A DNA stretch of 48,570 nt from Bacteroidales bacterium (GTDB taxonomy: Bacteria > Bacteroidota > Bacteroidia > Bacteroidales > ML635J-15): positions 1 to 48,570 of the forward strand of contig JAQVOR010000007.1 of NCBI GenBank assembly GCA_028702535.1, in the 5' to 3' direction. Both the position numbers and the translations under genes were made by a program. The notes under the pieces were generated by a model. The model ran no database searches. It saw only the letters and a program-made list of their open reading frames with translations, and had not been told where the DNA came from. Below are positions 9,681 to 18,021 of the stretch, piece after piece (within the stretch, counting starts at the first letter, position 1; each line of letters starts with the position of its first letter).

Positions 9681-10522
9681 TTCCGAAAGAATATTTAAGT
9701 TCTCTTATCGAAAGAGCTTATAAGGAGGATGTTGGTGATGGAGACCACTCATCCTTATGTTGTATTAATAAGACCGAACAAGGGAGTGCTTTTTTATTGG
9801 TAAAACAAGAAGGTGTTATTGCTGGTGTAGAGATTGCAAAGGCAGTTTTTTATTATTTCTCGAAAGATATTGCTGTACATGTTTATTTTAATGATGGACA
9901 AGAGGTTAAACCTGGAGATATTGTGCTGGAAGTTAGCGGACCTCAACTTGATATCCTTACTGCCGAAAGAACTGTGCTTAATTTTATGCAACGTATGAGC
10001 GGAATAGCTACTGAAACATCCCGTTATGTACAAGAATTGCAAGGATTTAAAACCAAAATATTAGATACTCGTAAAACAACACCTGGATTACGCCTAATAG
10101 AAAAAGAAGCCGTTCGTATAGGGGGCGGTTATAATCATCGTGTAGGACTTTATGATATGATTATGCTTAAAGACAATCATATAGATTATGCTGGAAGTAT
10201 CGAAAAGGCAATTACTTTGGCAAATGATTATCTTAAAATTAATAAATTGGAACTTAAAATCGAAGTCGAAACTCGTACAATTAGTGATGTTGAAGAGGTA
10301 TTACGTGTTGGCGGAGTAAATCGAATAATGCTAGATAATTTTAGTCCCGAACTTACACGCAAAGCAGTTGAGCTTATCAATGGTAAATATGAAATTGAAT
10401 CAAGTGGAGGAATAACAATCCAGAACATTAGAGCTTATGCACAATGTGGAGTGGATTATATTTCTGTGGGAGCAATTACTCATCAGATTAAAAGCCTTGA
10501 TTTAAGCCTTAAAGCTGTATGA
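9677..10522 (+). CDS. nadC: Nicotinate-nucleotide pyrophosphorylase (carboxylating)
   Basis: Quinolinate phosphoribosyltransferase of de novo NAD synthesis: converts quinolinate and PRPP to nicotinate mononucleotide, CO2 and pyrophosphate. The 281-residue length is usual. Seen motifs are the N-terminal EDVGDGDHSS, the ERTVLNFMQRMSGIAT helix (~97-112), the substrate-binding LDTRKTTPGLRLIEKEAVRIGG (~134-155) with HRVGLYDMIMLKDNH after it, and the C-terminal ESSGGI and DYISVGAITH phosphate-binding segments. nadA and nadB are not in the window. It overlaps DUF4783 upstream and the YihY gene downstream by 4 bp each. Confidence 0.97.
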   Translation: MIPKEYLSSLIERAYKEDVGDGDHSSLCCINKTEQGSAFLLVKQEGVIAGVEIAKAVFYYFSKDIAVHVYFNDGQEVKPGDIVLEVSGPQLDILTAERTVLNFMQRMSGIATETSRYVQELQGFKTKILDTRKTTPGLRLIEKEAVRIGGGYNHRVGLYDMIMLKDNHIDYAGSIEKAITLANDYLKINKLELKIEVETRTISDVEEVLRVGGVNRIMLDNFSPELTRKAVELINGKYEIESSGGITIQNIRAYAQCGVDYISVGAITHQIKSLDLSLKAV

Positions 10523-11466
10523 TAAAATTTGTAAAAAAACAAAAACAGCGATTAGAGAAATTTGTAGTAAAACTAAGTAAAAAAATAATATTACCTGGTT
10601 TTAGAGGTTATTCACTTTATTATGTTGGTTCGTTTTTTTTTAAAGGAATTCAAGAGGGAGCAGTCTCAATGAGAGCCTCAAGCGTAGCATTTAATTTGTT
10701 TATCGCAATATTTCCTGCTTTGATTTTCTTTTTCTCTCTTATTCCCTTTATCCCTGTGCAAAACTTCCAATATGAGCTCTTTAGTATTTTAGCCGAGGTG
10801 TTGCCCGATTCTGCATATAGCTTGTTGCACGAAACAATATCGGATACCATTCTTAATCAACGAAGTAGCATATTGTCTATTGGTTTTTTTCTGATGTTAT
10901 TCTTTGCATCAAACGGCGTTTTATCATTTATCGAAGCCTTTAATAATTCATACCATCATGTGGATTCTCGAAATTGGATTAGCAAAAGACTTATCTCTGT
11001 TTTGTTAATTGTTATAGTGAGTGTATTACTATTGTTGGCTATATCTTTAATAGTTGTCGGCAATAATTATTTTCTTAATTTTATGGGAGACCACCAATTT
11101 CAACAGAAATATAGTAGTGCTTTATTCTTTGTAATAGGTGTCTTTAAATGGATACTTGTAATTGGTCTCTATTTTTTAGCTATTTCATTTCTTTATTTTC
11201 TCGCTCCTGCCAAAAAAAGCCGATTTAGATTTATTACTCCAGGAGCAATTTTTGCAACGGTTTTGCAAGTAATATCCTCTTTAGGATTTGCATATTATGT
11301 TAATAACTTTGCCAGATATAATAAGCTTTACGGCTCTATCGGTACCATTATTGTCGTAATGCTTTTATTCTATATTACAGCATTGGCTTTGATTATTGGC
11401 TTTGAGCTAAATGCTAGTATTTTTTCAAGTAATAAGAAATTTTCTATAAAAAGACTAAAGAAATAA
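10519..11466 (+). CDS. YihY/BrkB family inner-membrane protein
   Basis: A 315-residue polytopic inner-membrane protein of the YihY/virulence-factor BrkB family (formerly misassigned as ribonuclease BN). Family marks are RASSVAFNLFIAIFPALIFFFSLIPF (~52-77), the S-x-G-x-F/ASNGVLSFIEAFNNSYH segment with the conserved aromatic/His cluster (~128-148), and the final TALALIIGFELNA helix that is characteristic of the family. About six membrane helices are visible. Its function is not established. The ATG overlaps the nadC stop (ATGA), making it the last gene of the DUF4783–nadC–YihY operon. Confidence 0.92.
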   Translation: MIKFVKKQKQRLEKFVVKLSKKIILPGFRGYSLYYVGSFFFKGIQEGAVSMRASSVAFNLFIAIFPALIFFFSLIPFIPVQNFQYELFSILAEVLPDSAYSLLHETISDTILNQRSSILSIGFFLMLFFASNGVLSFIEAFNNSYHHVDSRNWISKRLISVLLIVIVSVLLLLAISLIVVGNNYFLNFMGDHQFQQKYSSALFFVIGVFKWILVIGLYFLAISFLYFLAPAKKSRFRFITPGAIFATVLQVISSLGFAYYVNNFARYNKLYGSIGTIIVVMLLFYITALALIIGFELNASIFSSNKKFSIKRLKK

Positions 11467-11567
11467 ATTTTATGTATTATTTTTTCTTATTTTTGAAAAA
11501 TAGATATAGGCTTTTAGTAAACCTTTTACAAATTCTATCGTTTTAGTTTGCAATTAAAAGAATAATT

Positions 11568-13691
11568 ATGAAACTTCAGTTGATTAAAAAAGCATTACTG
11601 TTATTTGGGTTGATAGGAATATCTTATTTTATGTTTGCACAGCCTACTGAGGCTGAGGATTTTACTGTTACCGATACAGAGGGCGTAACTTACAATCTTT
11701 TTGAGATACTTGACCAAGGCAAATATGTATATCTTGATTTTTGGTTTTCTACTTGTGGTGGCTGTCAAGGAGCCGTACCAGGAGTTAATGATATTTACGA
11801 AGGTTTTGGCTGCAATGAGTTTGAGTTGATAGTTCTTGGTATTGGCTCAGAGGACAGTGATGCAATTGCAGAGCAATTTAGAGAAGATTTTGGTTGTGTT
11901 TATCCATTGGTTAGCGGACAAGGAGGATCTTATCCTGTCATAAATTATTATGGAGTAGAGTATTATCCAGAGTTTATTGTTATCAGTCCCGATCGAAGTG
12001 TTTCCTGGGATGGTGAGGCTGGAGACCTCCACGAAATATCTGCTATTGTTGCTTTGGGACCAAACCAAAACGCCTGCCCCGATGATTGGCCTGTCGCCGC
12101 ATTTACTGGTGCTCCATTAATATTACCTGTGGGATCTGGTGTAACATATCACGATGAATCTATAAATAATGTAAGTCAATGGTTGTGGTTTTTTGAAGGA
12201 GGTGAACCCGAAACGTTTAATGGACAAAATCCACCTGAAATTATCTATAACGAATCTGGTTGGTATGATGTTAGTCTTACTGTTCAAAATGCGTTTGGAA
12301 ATGAAAACTCAGTAACTTACCAAAATTATGTTCAGGTGTTTGATATTGCTGATGATACTGTTGTCGCCTATTTTTCTGCTAATCAGGTAGTTGTGGTTGC
12401 AGGATATAGTATCGACTATACAGATCTTTCACATGATTTTCCTTATGAATGGCACTGGGCGTTCGAAGGTGCAGTCCCAAATACATCAACCGAGCAACAC
12501 CCACAAGATGTTGTGTATAATAATACAGGAACTTTTAACGCTCAACTTATTGTTCGCAATTCGGTAGGCTGGGATACTTTGCTTATAGAAAATTATATTA
12601 CGGTAATCCCCGATGCCGGACTTGAAGCACCTGTAGCAAATTTTACTTCTCGTAACAGATTAGTTAAAAGAAATATTCCTGTGTATTTTGATGATTTATC
12701 AACTAAGTATCCTATGTCTTGGTCTTGGCAATTTGAAGGAGGAGATCCGCAATATTCTGGTTTTCAAATCCAACCCGAAGGAGTAATTTACGCAAATACT
12801 GGTTTTTTTGATGTAACTTTAAGCGTCTCAAATATTAATGGTTCTAATGTGCTTACTAAACGTGATTATATCGTTGTTTACGAAACAAATGTCGGCTCTT
12901 TTTGTGATACAATCGGAAATTTAGTAGAAGACGAAATCCCAAATGAACTTTATATTAATGGAATGACTGGTTGTTTAGGGGGACAAAATTCTGATAATAT
13001 AAAAATGTATGCCGACTATTATGATTTTCATACTTTCAATCAAGTGCATGGCGTTATTGTGCCAGTAATGGATATTTCTTATGGGTCGTACAATTCGTAT
13101 ATCCGTTTTATAACTTGGGACGGAGCAGACAATAAACCAACAACAATTTTGTCGGAACAAAAAGTGTATTTGCATAATCTAAGTGGAAATTTTATTCAGG
13201 TAATTCTTTTTGACGAACCGCTCGAAGTTGATGGCCCGTTTTACTTAGGATATAGTATAAATTACGCAGATGGAGATAAATTTGTTGTCGGAATGTCTCC
13301 AAACAGAGGAAATGGTGGATTAAATACTTTTTGGGTAAAAGATGGGGATGAATGGAAAAGTACAGTAGAAGCTTATGATATCGCTGTGTCATCTGGCATT
13401 AGACCACTCACATGCCTTGTAGGTATCGAAGATGAGGAAATCGAAAAAAACATTAGCTTATATCCTAATCCTTGTTCAAATTATCTTACTATTACCAATG
13501 GCTACACTTTTGACAAAGGAGATTTTGTTGAAATCTTTGATAAAACTGGTAGAACAATACTAATGAAATTTGCCGAATCAGGTGCCGATGAAATCTTACT
13601 TGATGTTTCACAATTATCTTCCGGAGTGTATTTTACAAGAGTATTTACTCAAGGAAAACTTATTGTTGATAAACTTAATGTGATACGATAG
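11568..13691 (+). CDS. Secreted TlpA-like thioredoxin/PKD-repeat protein with T9SS sorting domain
   Basis: A 707-residue cell-surface protein with an unusual domain order. A signal peptide (1-25, ending MFAQ) is followed by a TlpA/AhpC-like thioredoxin domain (about 30-160) whose active site is C63-G-G-C66 in WFSTCGGCQG. Three PKD-like domains follow at roughly 170-260, 265-350 and 355-440; each has the W-x-W-x-F-E-G-G signature (for example WSWQFEGGDP). A further beta region (445-635) lies before the T9SS type A sorting tail from YPNPCSNYL (about 645-707). The CXXC suggests disulfide chemistry outside the cell; the PKD units usually act as spacers or protein/carbohydrate-binding modules. It stands alone on the plus strand, 101 bp after the YihY gene. 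Confidence 0.9.
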   Translation: MKLQLIKKALLLFGLIGISYFMFAQPTEAEDFTVTDTEGVTYNLFEILDQGKYVYLDFWFSTCGGCQGAVPGVNDIYEGFGCNEFELIVLGIGSEDSDAIAEQFREDFGCVYPLVSGQGGSYPVINYYGVEYYPEFIVISPDRSVSWDGEAGDLHEISAIVALGPNQNACPDDWPVAAFTGAPLILPVGSGVTYHDESINNVSQWLWFFEGGEPETFNGQNPPEIIYNESGWYDVSLTVQNAFGNENSVTYQNYVQVFDIADDTVVAYFSANQVVVVAGYSIDYTDLSHDFPYEWHWAFEGAVPNTSTEQHPQDVVYNNTGTFNAQLIVRNSVGWDTLLIENYITVIPDAGLEAPVANFTSRNRLVKRNIPVYFDDLSTKYPMSWSWQFEGGDPQYSGFQIQPEGVIYANTGFFDVTLSVSNINGSNVLTKRDYIVVYETNVGSFCDTIGNLVEDEIPNELYINGMTGCLGGQNSDNIKMYADYYDFHTFNQVHGVIVPVMDISYGSYNSYIRFITWDGADNKPTTILSEQKVYLHNLSGNFIQVILFDEPLEVDGPFYLGYSINYADGDKFVVGMSPNRGNGGLNTFWVKDGDEWKSTVEAYDIAVSSGIRPLTCLVGIEDEEIEKNISLYPNPCSNYLTITNGYTFDKGDFVEIFDKTGRTILMKFAESGADEILLDVSQLSSGVYFTRVFTQGKLIVDKLNVIR

Positions 13692-13698
13692 AGAATTG

Positions 13699-13719
13699 TT
13701 CGCAGTTCGCAGTTCGCGG
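13699..13719. repeat. Short heptad tandem repeat (TTCGCAG)
   Basis: Three consecutive 7-bp units (TTCGCAG, TTCGCAG, TTCGCGG) lie just after the PKD protein stop. Downstream, AACTG-AGAA-CAGTT at about 13743-13756, followed by a T-rich run, could be a weak terminator stem. The heptad periodicity resembles the GAGTTTC heptads near 43897. Confidence 0.6.
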
Positions 13720-13848
13720 TTTGTGTTTTAAATCTACTGAGAACTGAGAACAGTTAATTGTTTTTTACTTTATCTTTAGTTGTCATATACATTGGTTTAT
13801 GTTTGGCGATCTTTAAGGAATAAACAATTAAAAGAATAACTATAAAAT

Positions 13849-14961
13849 ATGAAAAATCCATTTAGTAACGAAATATATCTTAAGAGAAGCCTTGATCGTG
13901 AAACGGATGTACGTGGCGATTATTTTAGAGACCAGACAGCTATTATTCATTCAACAGCTTTTAGACGTTTGAAAAATAAAACGCAGGTATTTTTTGCTCC
14001 GGAAAACGATCATATTTGTACTCGAATTGAACATGTTTTGCACGTTGCAACAATTGCTTCGTCAATATGTAAAGGATTAAATTCTTATGGTTGGGATCTT
14101 AGTGTGGATATGGCTTATGCTATTGGTCTTGGGCATGATTTGGGGCATACACCTTTTGGTCATGCAGGCGAAATGGCATTAAACAAAATGTTAGGTGGTA
14201 ATAACGCATTTGTACATGAAATAAACTCGTATCGACAGGTGCAATACCTTGCAAATAAAGGGAAAGGTTTAAATCTTTGCTATGGAGTAAAAGATGGAAT
14301 AATTTGTCATAATGGCGAAAAAGACGAGCAAAAACTTACCCCCGTTTCTAAACTTAATGAGCTTGATGCTATTAAAAATCGTAAAGTCGTTGCAACCTCG
14401 TATGAGGGTTGTATTATGAGATTTTCAGATAAAATTGCATATCTGGGAAGAGATATCGAAGATGCCTATGTCGCTGGGTTTATAACCGATAACGATATTC
14501 CTACGGATGTGAAAAATATGCTTGGCGACAGAAATGGACAAATAATAAATAAACTTATAATTGATATTATTAGCAATTCGGCTGATAAAAATTACGTTGG
14601 CTTCTCTGACGAAACTTATCAAATGGTAACAAAACTGAAACATTTTAATTATAAGAATATTTACGAACACCCTGCTCTTAAACGTTATGATGTTTTTTGT
14701 GATCGAATAATTAATAATCTTTTTGAGCATCTTATGGAGATTTTTACAAAATATCGTTACGATTATCAAAAATATAGTGAAAGTGGAATAGAACTTGATA
14801 AAAATTTTGCTGATTATTTGAATGGGATGTCTCAATTTTATCAAAATAATAATGATGATGATAATCAAATTATAACGGACTTTATCTCTGGAATGACCGA
14901 TTCTTACGCTTTAGAGTCTATAAAACAGATTACAATTCCAAAACCTATACGCTTTAATTAA
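13849..14961 (+). CDS. dGTP triphosphohydrolase-like HD protein
   Basis: An HD-domain phosphohydrolase of the dGTPase family, which cleaves dNTPs to deoxynucleoside plus tripolyphosphate. Family signatures are the N-terminal STAFRRLKNKTQVF (34-47), the metal ligands His62 (RIEHVLHV), His96-Asp97 (GLGHDLGHTPFGH), and the later Asp in MRFSDKIAYLGRDIEDAY (~190). At 370 residues it belongs to the shorter type 2/3 dGTPase-like group rather than the ~500-residue E. coli Dgt, so the exact nucleotide specificity is open. It leads an overlapping operon: its TAA shares a base with the ATG of the SiaB-like gene (TAATG). A TATGTTTG -7-like element at 13798-13805 may drive the operon; a matching -33 element is weak. 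Confidence 0.92.
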   Translation: MKNPFSNEIYLKRSLDRETDVRGDYFRDQTAIIHSTAFRRLKNKTQVFFAPENDHICTRIEHVLHVATIASSICKGLNSYGWDLSVDMAYAIGLGHDLGHTPFGHAGEMALNKMLGGNNAFVHEINSYRQVQYLANKGKGLNLCYGVKDGIICHNGEKDEQKLTPVSKLNELDAIKNRKVVATSYEGCIMRFSDKIAYLGRDIEDAYVAGFITDNDIPTDVKNMLGDRNGQIINKLIIDIISNSADKNYVGFSDETYQMVTKLKHFNYKNIYEHPALKRYDVFCDRIINNLFEHLMEIFTKYRYDYQKYSESGIELDKNFADYLNGMSQFYQNNNDDDNQIITDFISGMTDSYALESIKQITIPKPIRFN

Positions 14962-15419
14962 TGAAGCATGAAGAAAAAATATTGTGCTATTACGAGACCA
15001 CTCAAAATGCTGATGCAGGAGCTTTTGTAGTCTTAGTTTCTGAACAATTATCTAATTTAAAAACAAAAATAAAAAAAAGGATTATTCTGTCTGCCGTGGA
15101 ATTATTGCAAAATAACCTTATTTATAATAATAAAAACGCAGCTATATTTCAAGTAATAGAAACCACCTCTGATTATATTGTGGAAATCAAACAGGCTATG
15201 GAGACAGCAATGATTGAGAATATAATTAAGCAGTTAAAAAACATTAATGAGATAGAGGTAGTAGATTTGCAAGGCATTTATCAAAAAAATCTCTCAACAA
15301 CATCAAACTCAACAGGTAATGGACATGTTTTTTGTCGAATAAAGTCGGAAAACCCAATTGATTTCTACATAAGTGGTGGTAATATATTTATAATAAAACT
15401 AAAGTTTAATAAATTATGA
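14961..15419 (+). CDS. SiaB-like protein kinase (DUF6272)
   Basis: A 152-residue soluble protein resembling SiaB, the GHKL-type small kinase of the SiaABCD pathway of Pseudomonas aeruginosa; SiaB phosphorylates SiaC. Typical features are the N-terminal KILCYYETTQNADAGAFVVLVSEQL, an EL(L)QN-like N-box helix (AVELLQNNLIYN, about 46-57), and a C-terminal GNGHVFCRIKSE nucleotide-lid-like segment. The start ATG overlaps the dGTPase stop, and the stop overlaps the start of the SiaC-like gene by 4 bp (ATGA), which is the coupling expected for a kinase and its substrate. No SiaA phosphatase or SiaD diguanylate cyclase gene is nearby. Family placement is by pattern recognition from memory. Confidence 0.8.
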   Translation: MKHEEKILCYYETTQNADAGAFVVLVSEQLSNLKTKIKKRIILSAVELLQNNLIYNNKNAAIFQVIETTSDYIVEIKQAMETAMIENIIKQLKNINEIEVVDLQGIYQKNLSTTSNSTGNGHVFCRIKSENPIDFYISGGNIFIIKLKFNKL

Positions 15420-15772
15420 AAACTCTATTTGAGCCTAGTACAAAAACACCTGGAGTATATATTGATGAGGACAAGCATTTGATTTTGATAGAGGGACGTT
15501 TTATTCCAGAGAACCCCCAAGAGTTTTTTGCAGATTTTAGCCGAGTGGTTGAGAAAATATATACACAATATGACAAAATGTGTTTAAAGTTTGACCTTGA
15601 GTATTTTAATACAGGAGCAGCAAGGGGTTTGTATAAATTTTTTATACATTTGCAAAACAAAAAAAATATCAGTATCACTTGGGTCTATGAAGAAGATGAT
15701 GAAGACATATTTGAAAGTGGTAAAGAGTTTGAAAATTTAACAGGATTGAATTTCAATTATGAAACTAAATAA
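15416..15772 (+). CDS. SiaC-like regulatory phosphoprotein (DUF1987)
   Basis: A 118-residue DUF1987 protein, the SiaC family of small regulators that switch partner depending on phosphorylation. The family reads PSTKTPGVYIDEDKHLILIEGRFIPENP at the N-terminus and LEYFNT in the middle, both present here. Thr66 in the YFNTGAARG segment aligns with the Thr that SiaB phosphorylates in Pseudomonas SiaC (Thr68). The serine-rich stretch that normally follows this Thr is replaced by Gly-Ala-Ala-Arg, leaving Thr66 as the only hydroxyl residue there. The C-terminus is acidic (EEDDEDIFESGKEFE). It overlaps both neighbours, by 4 bp upstream and 14 bp downstream with the T9SS cargo gene. Confidence 0.88.
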   Translation: MKTLFEPSTKTPGVYIDEDKHLILIEGRFIPENPQEFFADFSRVVEKIYTQYDKMCLKFDLEYFNTGAARGLYKFFIHLQNKKNISITWVYEEDDEDIFESGKEFENLTGLNFNYETK

Positions 15773-17060
15773 TATTATACAGCGTGTTTTGGTGGTATTT
15801 TTGCTTACATTTTTAACTTACACTTGTTTTTCGCAAGTGTTTTATAATAATGGTAATGAAATATGGGTAAATCATCAAGCCATAGTGGCAGCAAATGGAG
15901 ATATTGTAAATGCAAATGGCATACTGACTTTGACTAATAATACTACCGACTTTGCTCAACTTGTTGTTAATGGTAATCTAACTAATAACTCACAAATTAA
16001 TTGCGAGGGTAATATTGATATAACTGGAAACTGGTATAATAATGCAGATTTTGTGAGTAATGAAGGTTCCGTTTTTTTACTGAGTTCTAATCAAGTAATT
16101 GGTGGGAGTGAGGTAACATCTTTTAATAATTTGTCAGCAATTTCGGGAGGTACAAAAACGCTTGAACAAGATATCTATATTTTAGGAATCCTTGACATTA
16201 ATGATTCCGAGTTTGACACAGGCTCTAATTTTATAGAAATAAGTAACATAGATAATGACGCAGTAGTTCGTAATCATGGATTTGTTTCGTCAGACAGAGG
16301 TGGGTATTTGTCAAGAAAAACTGATTTAGTAGGAGAGTATTTATTTCCTGTTGGCTCATATTTTGGCACCGAAAGATATAGACCTGTTATTATTTCTCAA
16401 TTTATTGGTGAGAATTCAGAATTTCGTGTTCGGTTTATAAATAATGATGCAACAAATGATGGTATGTCTGTAAGTTTAAAAGACACATTAATTGATGTTC
16501 TAAATAACGAGTATTATCATTATATACATAGGGTATTGGGAACAAATCAAGTTAAACTTGAAATAATCGGCGAAAGTTCTGATAATGTTTTTGATGCGAT
16601 TTCTTTTTGGAATAATGCTCCTGTCGCAATGTGGGAACTCTTAGAAAATTCTGTTCAAGTTGTTGATGCTAATAATTATATTTTTAGAGATGATAATTTA
16701 TTATTTGATAATAAATCGTTTTTTGTTTTAGCTCGGAAATTAATTATAGATAATCCAGACCCAGAACCCGATCCCGATCCCGATTCCGAGTTTGATTTTA
16801 CGATATTTAATTCTTTCTCACCTAATGGAGATAATTTTAACGATATGTGGGAGATTGAGGGCATAGGAAATTATCCAAACTGTACTGTTAATATTTTTAA
16901 CCGAAACGGTAATGAGGTATTTAATTCTAAGGGATACTTAACACCTTGGAATGGTGAATATAAAGGTAAAAAAGTTCCAGATGCTACATATTATTACATT
17001 ATCGATTTATATGGAGATGGGAGTGAGTTGCGAAAAGGAAGTGTAACAATAATTAGATAA
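15759..17060 (+). CDS. Secreted protein with T9SS type B (gliding-motility type) C-terminal domain
   Basis: A 433-residue surface protein. Residues 1-26 are a signal peptide (ending CFSQ). The middle (about 27-325) is Asn/Gly-rich and beta-predicted, with NGNLTNNSQINCEGNIDITGNW giving a repetitive beta-helix-like look. A short Pro-Asp linker (about 330-345) precedes the type B sorting domain: FNSFSPNGDNFNDMWEI, NIFNRNGNEVF, WNGEYKGKKVPDATYYY. Type B cargo generally needs a PorP/SprF-type outer-membrane partner, and the very next gene (4 bp later) encodes one. The start codon lies inside the end of the SiaC-like gene. Confidence 0.88.
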   Translation: MKLNNIIQRVLVVFLLTFLTYTCFSQVFYNNGNEIWVNHQAIVAANGDIVNANGILTLTNNTTDFAQLVVNGNLTNNSQINCEGNIDITGNWYNNADFVSNEGSVFLLSSNQVIGGSEVTSFNNLSAISGGTKTLEQDIYILGILDINDSEFDTGSNFIEISNIDNDAVVRNHGFVSSDRGGYLSRKTDLVGEYLFPVGSYFGTERYRPVIISQFIGENSEFRVRFINNDATNDGMSVSLKDTLIDVLNNEYYHYIHRVLGTNQVKLEIIGESSDNVFDAISFWNNAPVAMWELLENSVQVVDANNYIFRDDNLLFDNKSFFVLARKLIIDNPDPEPDPDPDSEFDFTIFNSFSPNGDNFNDMWEIEGIGNYPNCTVNIFNRNGNEVFNSKGYLTPWNGEYKGKKVPDATYYYIIDLYGDGSELRKGSVTIIR

Positions 17061-17064
17061 AAAG

Positions 17065-18021
17065 ATGAGAAAAATATTACTATTTATATTGGCACTAATT
17101 TTTGTTCAGTTTTTATTTGCACAGCAACTACCACAAATAAGTATGCGACAAAACAACTTATTGTTGAATAATCCTGCTGTTGCTGGTTCTACTGTGAGTA
17201 AGGATATAAAATTGCTACATCGTGCACAGTGGGTGGGGTTTGAAGATGCTCCTGTTACCTCGGTAATTAGTTTTCATAGTGAACTCTCGAAGACAAATGG
17301 TGTTGGTGGATATATTATCAATGATATCACAGGACCTACGTCACGATTTATCGTAAATGCATCTTATGCTTATATAATAGACATGGATAAGATGTTTTTA
17401 TCATTTGGTTTATCTGCTGAACTGATGCAATATCGTTTACATGGCAATTCTCTTACATATAGTGACTTAGCCGATCCAACAATGAATTTTAATTCTGAGC
17501 GTAAATGGCGACCCGAAGCTAATTTTGGGATGTTATTGTATAATGATAGGTTTTATGCGGGATTTGCTGTAAATCAAATAATAAAATCAGAGTTTCGTCC
17601 TTATTCTGCAAATGATTTTGGTGAAATAGAGATGGCTCGGCACATTTATTTAATGGGGCAATATGATTTTTTAGTAAATACTCATAGAATTAGTCCTTCG
17701 CTATTTATGGGTTACGCAAAAAGCAGTCCTATTAGTGCTGATATTAATGTTGCGTGGTTGTATAATAATAGCCTTGGTGCATCTTTAGGTTATAGGGTAG
17801 GAGATGCGATTAGTATTTTGGCAGGATACAGGTTTAGCAGATTTTATTTAGCTTATTCTTACGATATTGTTACTTCTCAATTAAGGACTGTTAATAGTGG
17901 TTCGCATGAAGTAATGTTAAGTTTTGATATTTCTCCCCAACAACGAGTTAATACGCCAATGTTTTCATCAGGGAATACAGCAAAAGCTTATCGCAGACAA
18001 TCTGGCAAAAGAGCATTTTAA
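17065..18021 (+). CDS. PorP/SprF family T9SS outer-membrane protein
   Basis: A 318-residue outer-membrane beta-barrel-like protein of the PorP/SprF family. It has a signal peptide (1-19, ending LFAQ) followed by the family opening, PQISMRQNNLLLNNPAVAGS, then KLLHRAQWVGFEDAPVTSVISFH and the GVGGYIINDITGPTS segment. Members help secrete or anchor type B T9SS substrates, and the gene directly before it encodes such a substrate, so the two are very likely a dedicated pair. The C-terminal Lys/Arg-rich tail (KAYRRQSGKRAF) is not typical barrel sequence. Its TAA abuts the trkA stop on the opposite strand (TAATTA), leaving no space for a terminator. Confidence 0.95.
   Translation: MRKILLFILALIFVQFLFAQQLPQISMRQNNLLLNNPAVAGSTVSKDIKLLHRAQWVGFEDAPVTSVISFHSELSKTNGVGGYIINDITGPTSRFIVNASYAYIIDMDKMFLSFGLSAELMQYRLHGNSLTYSDLADPTMNFNSERKWRPEANFGMLLYNDRFYAGFAVNQIIKSEFRPYSANDFGEIEMARHIYLMGQYDFLVNTHRISPSLFMGYAKSSPISADINVAWLYNNSLGASLGYRVGDAISILAGYRFSRFYLAYSYDIVTSQLRTVNSGSHEVMLSFDISPQQRVNTPMFSSGNTAKAYRRQSGKRAF

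Noticed and set aside
13849-14961. Truncated dGTPase due to a frameshift
   Set aside because: The short length fits the shorter dGTPase-like groups and the gene overlaps properly with its downstream neighbour; no continuation is seen in other frames.
16751-16800. Pro-Asp repeat (PDPEPDPDPD) as a separate repeat element
   Set aside because: It is an ordinary low-complexity linker ahead of the type B sorting domain.
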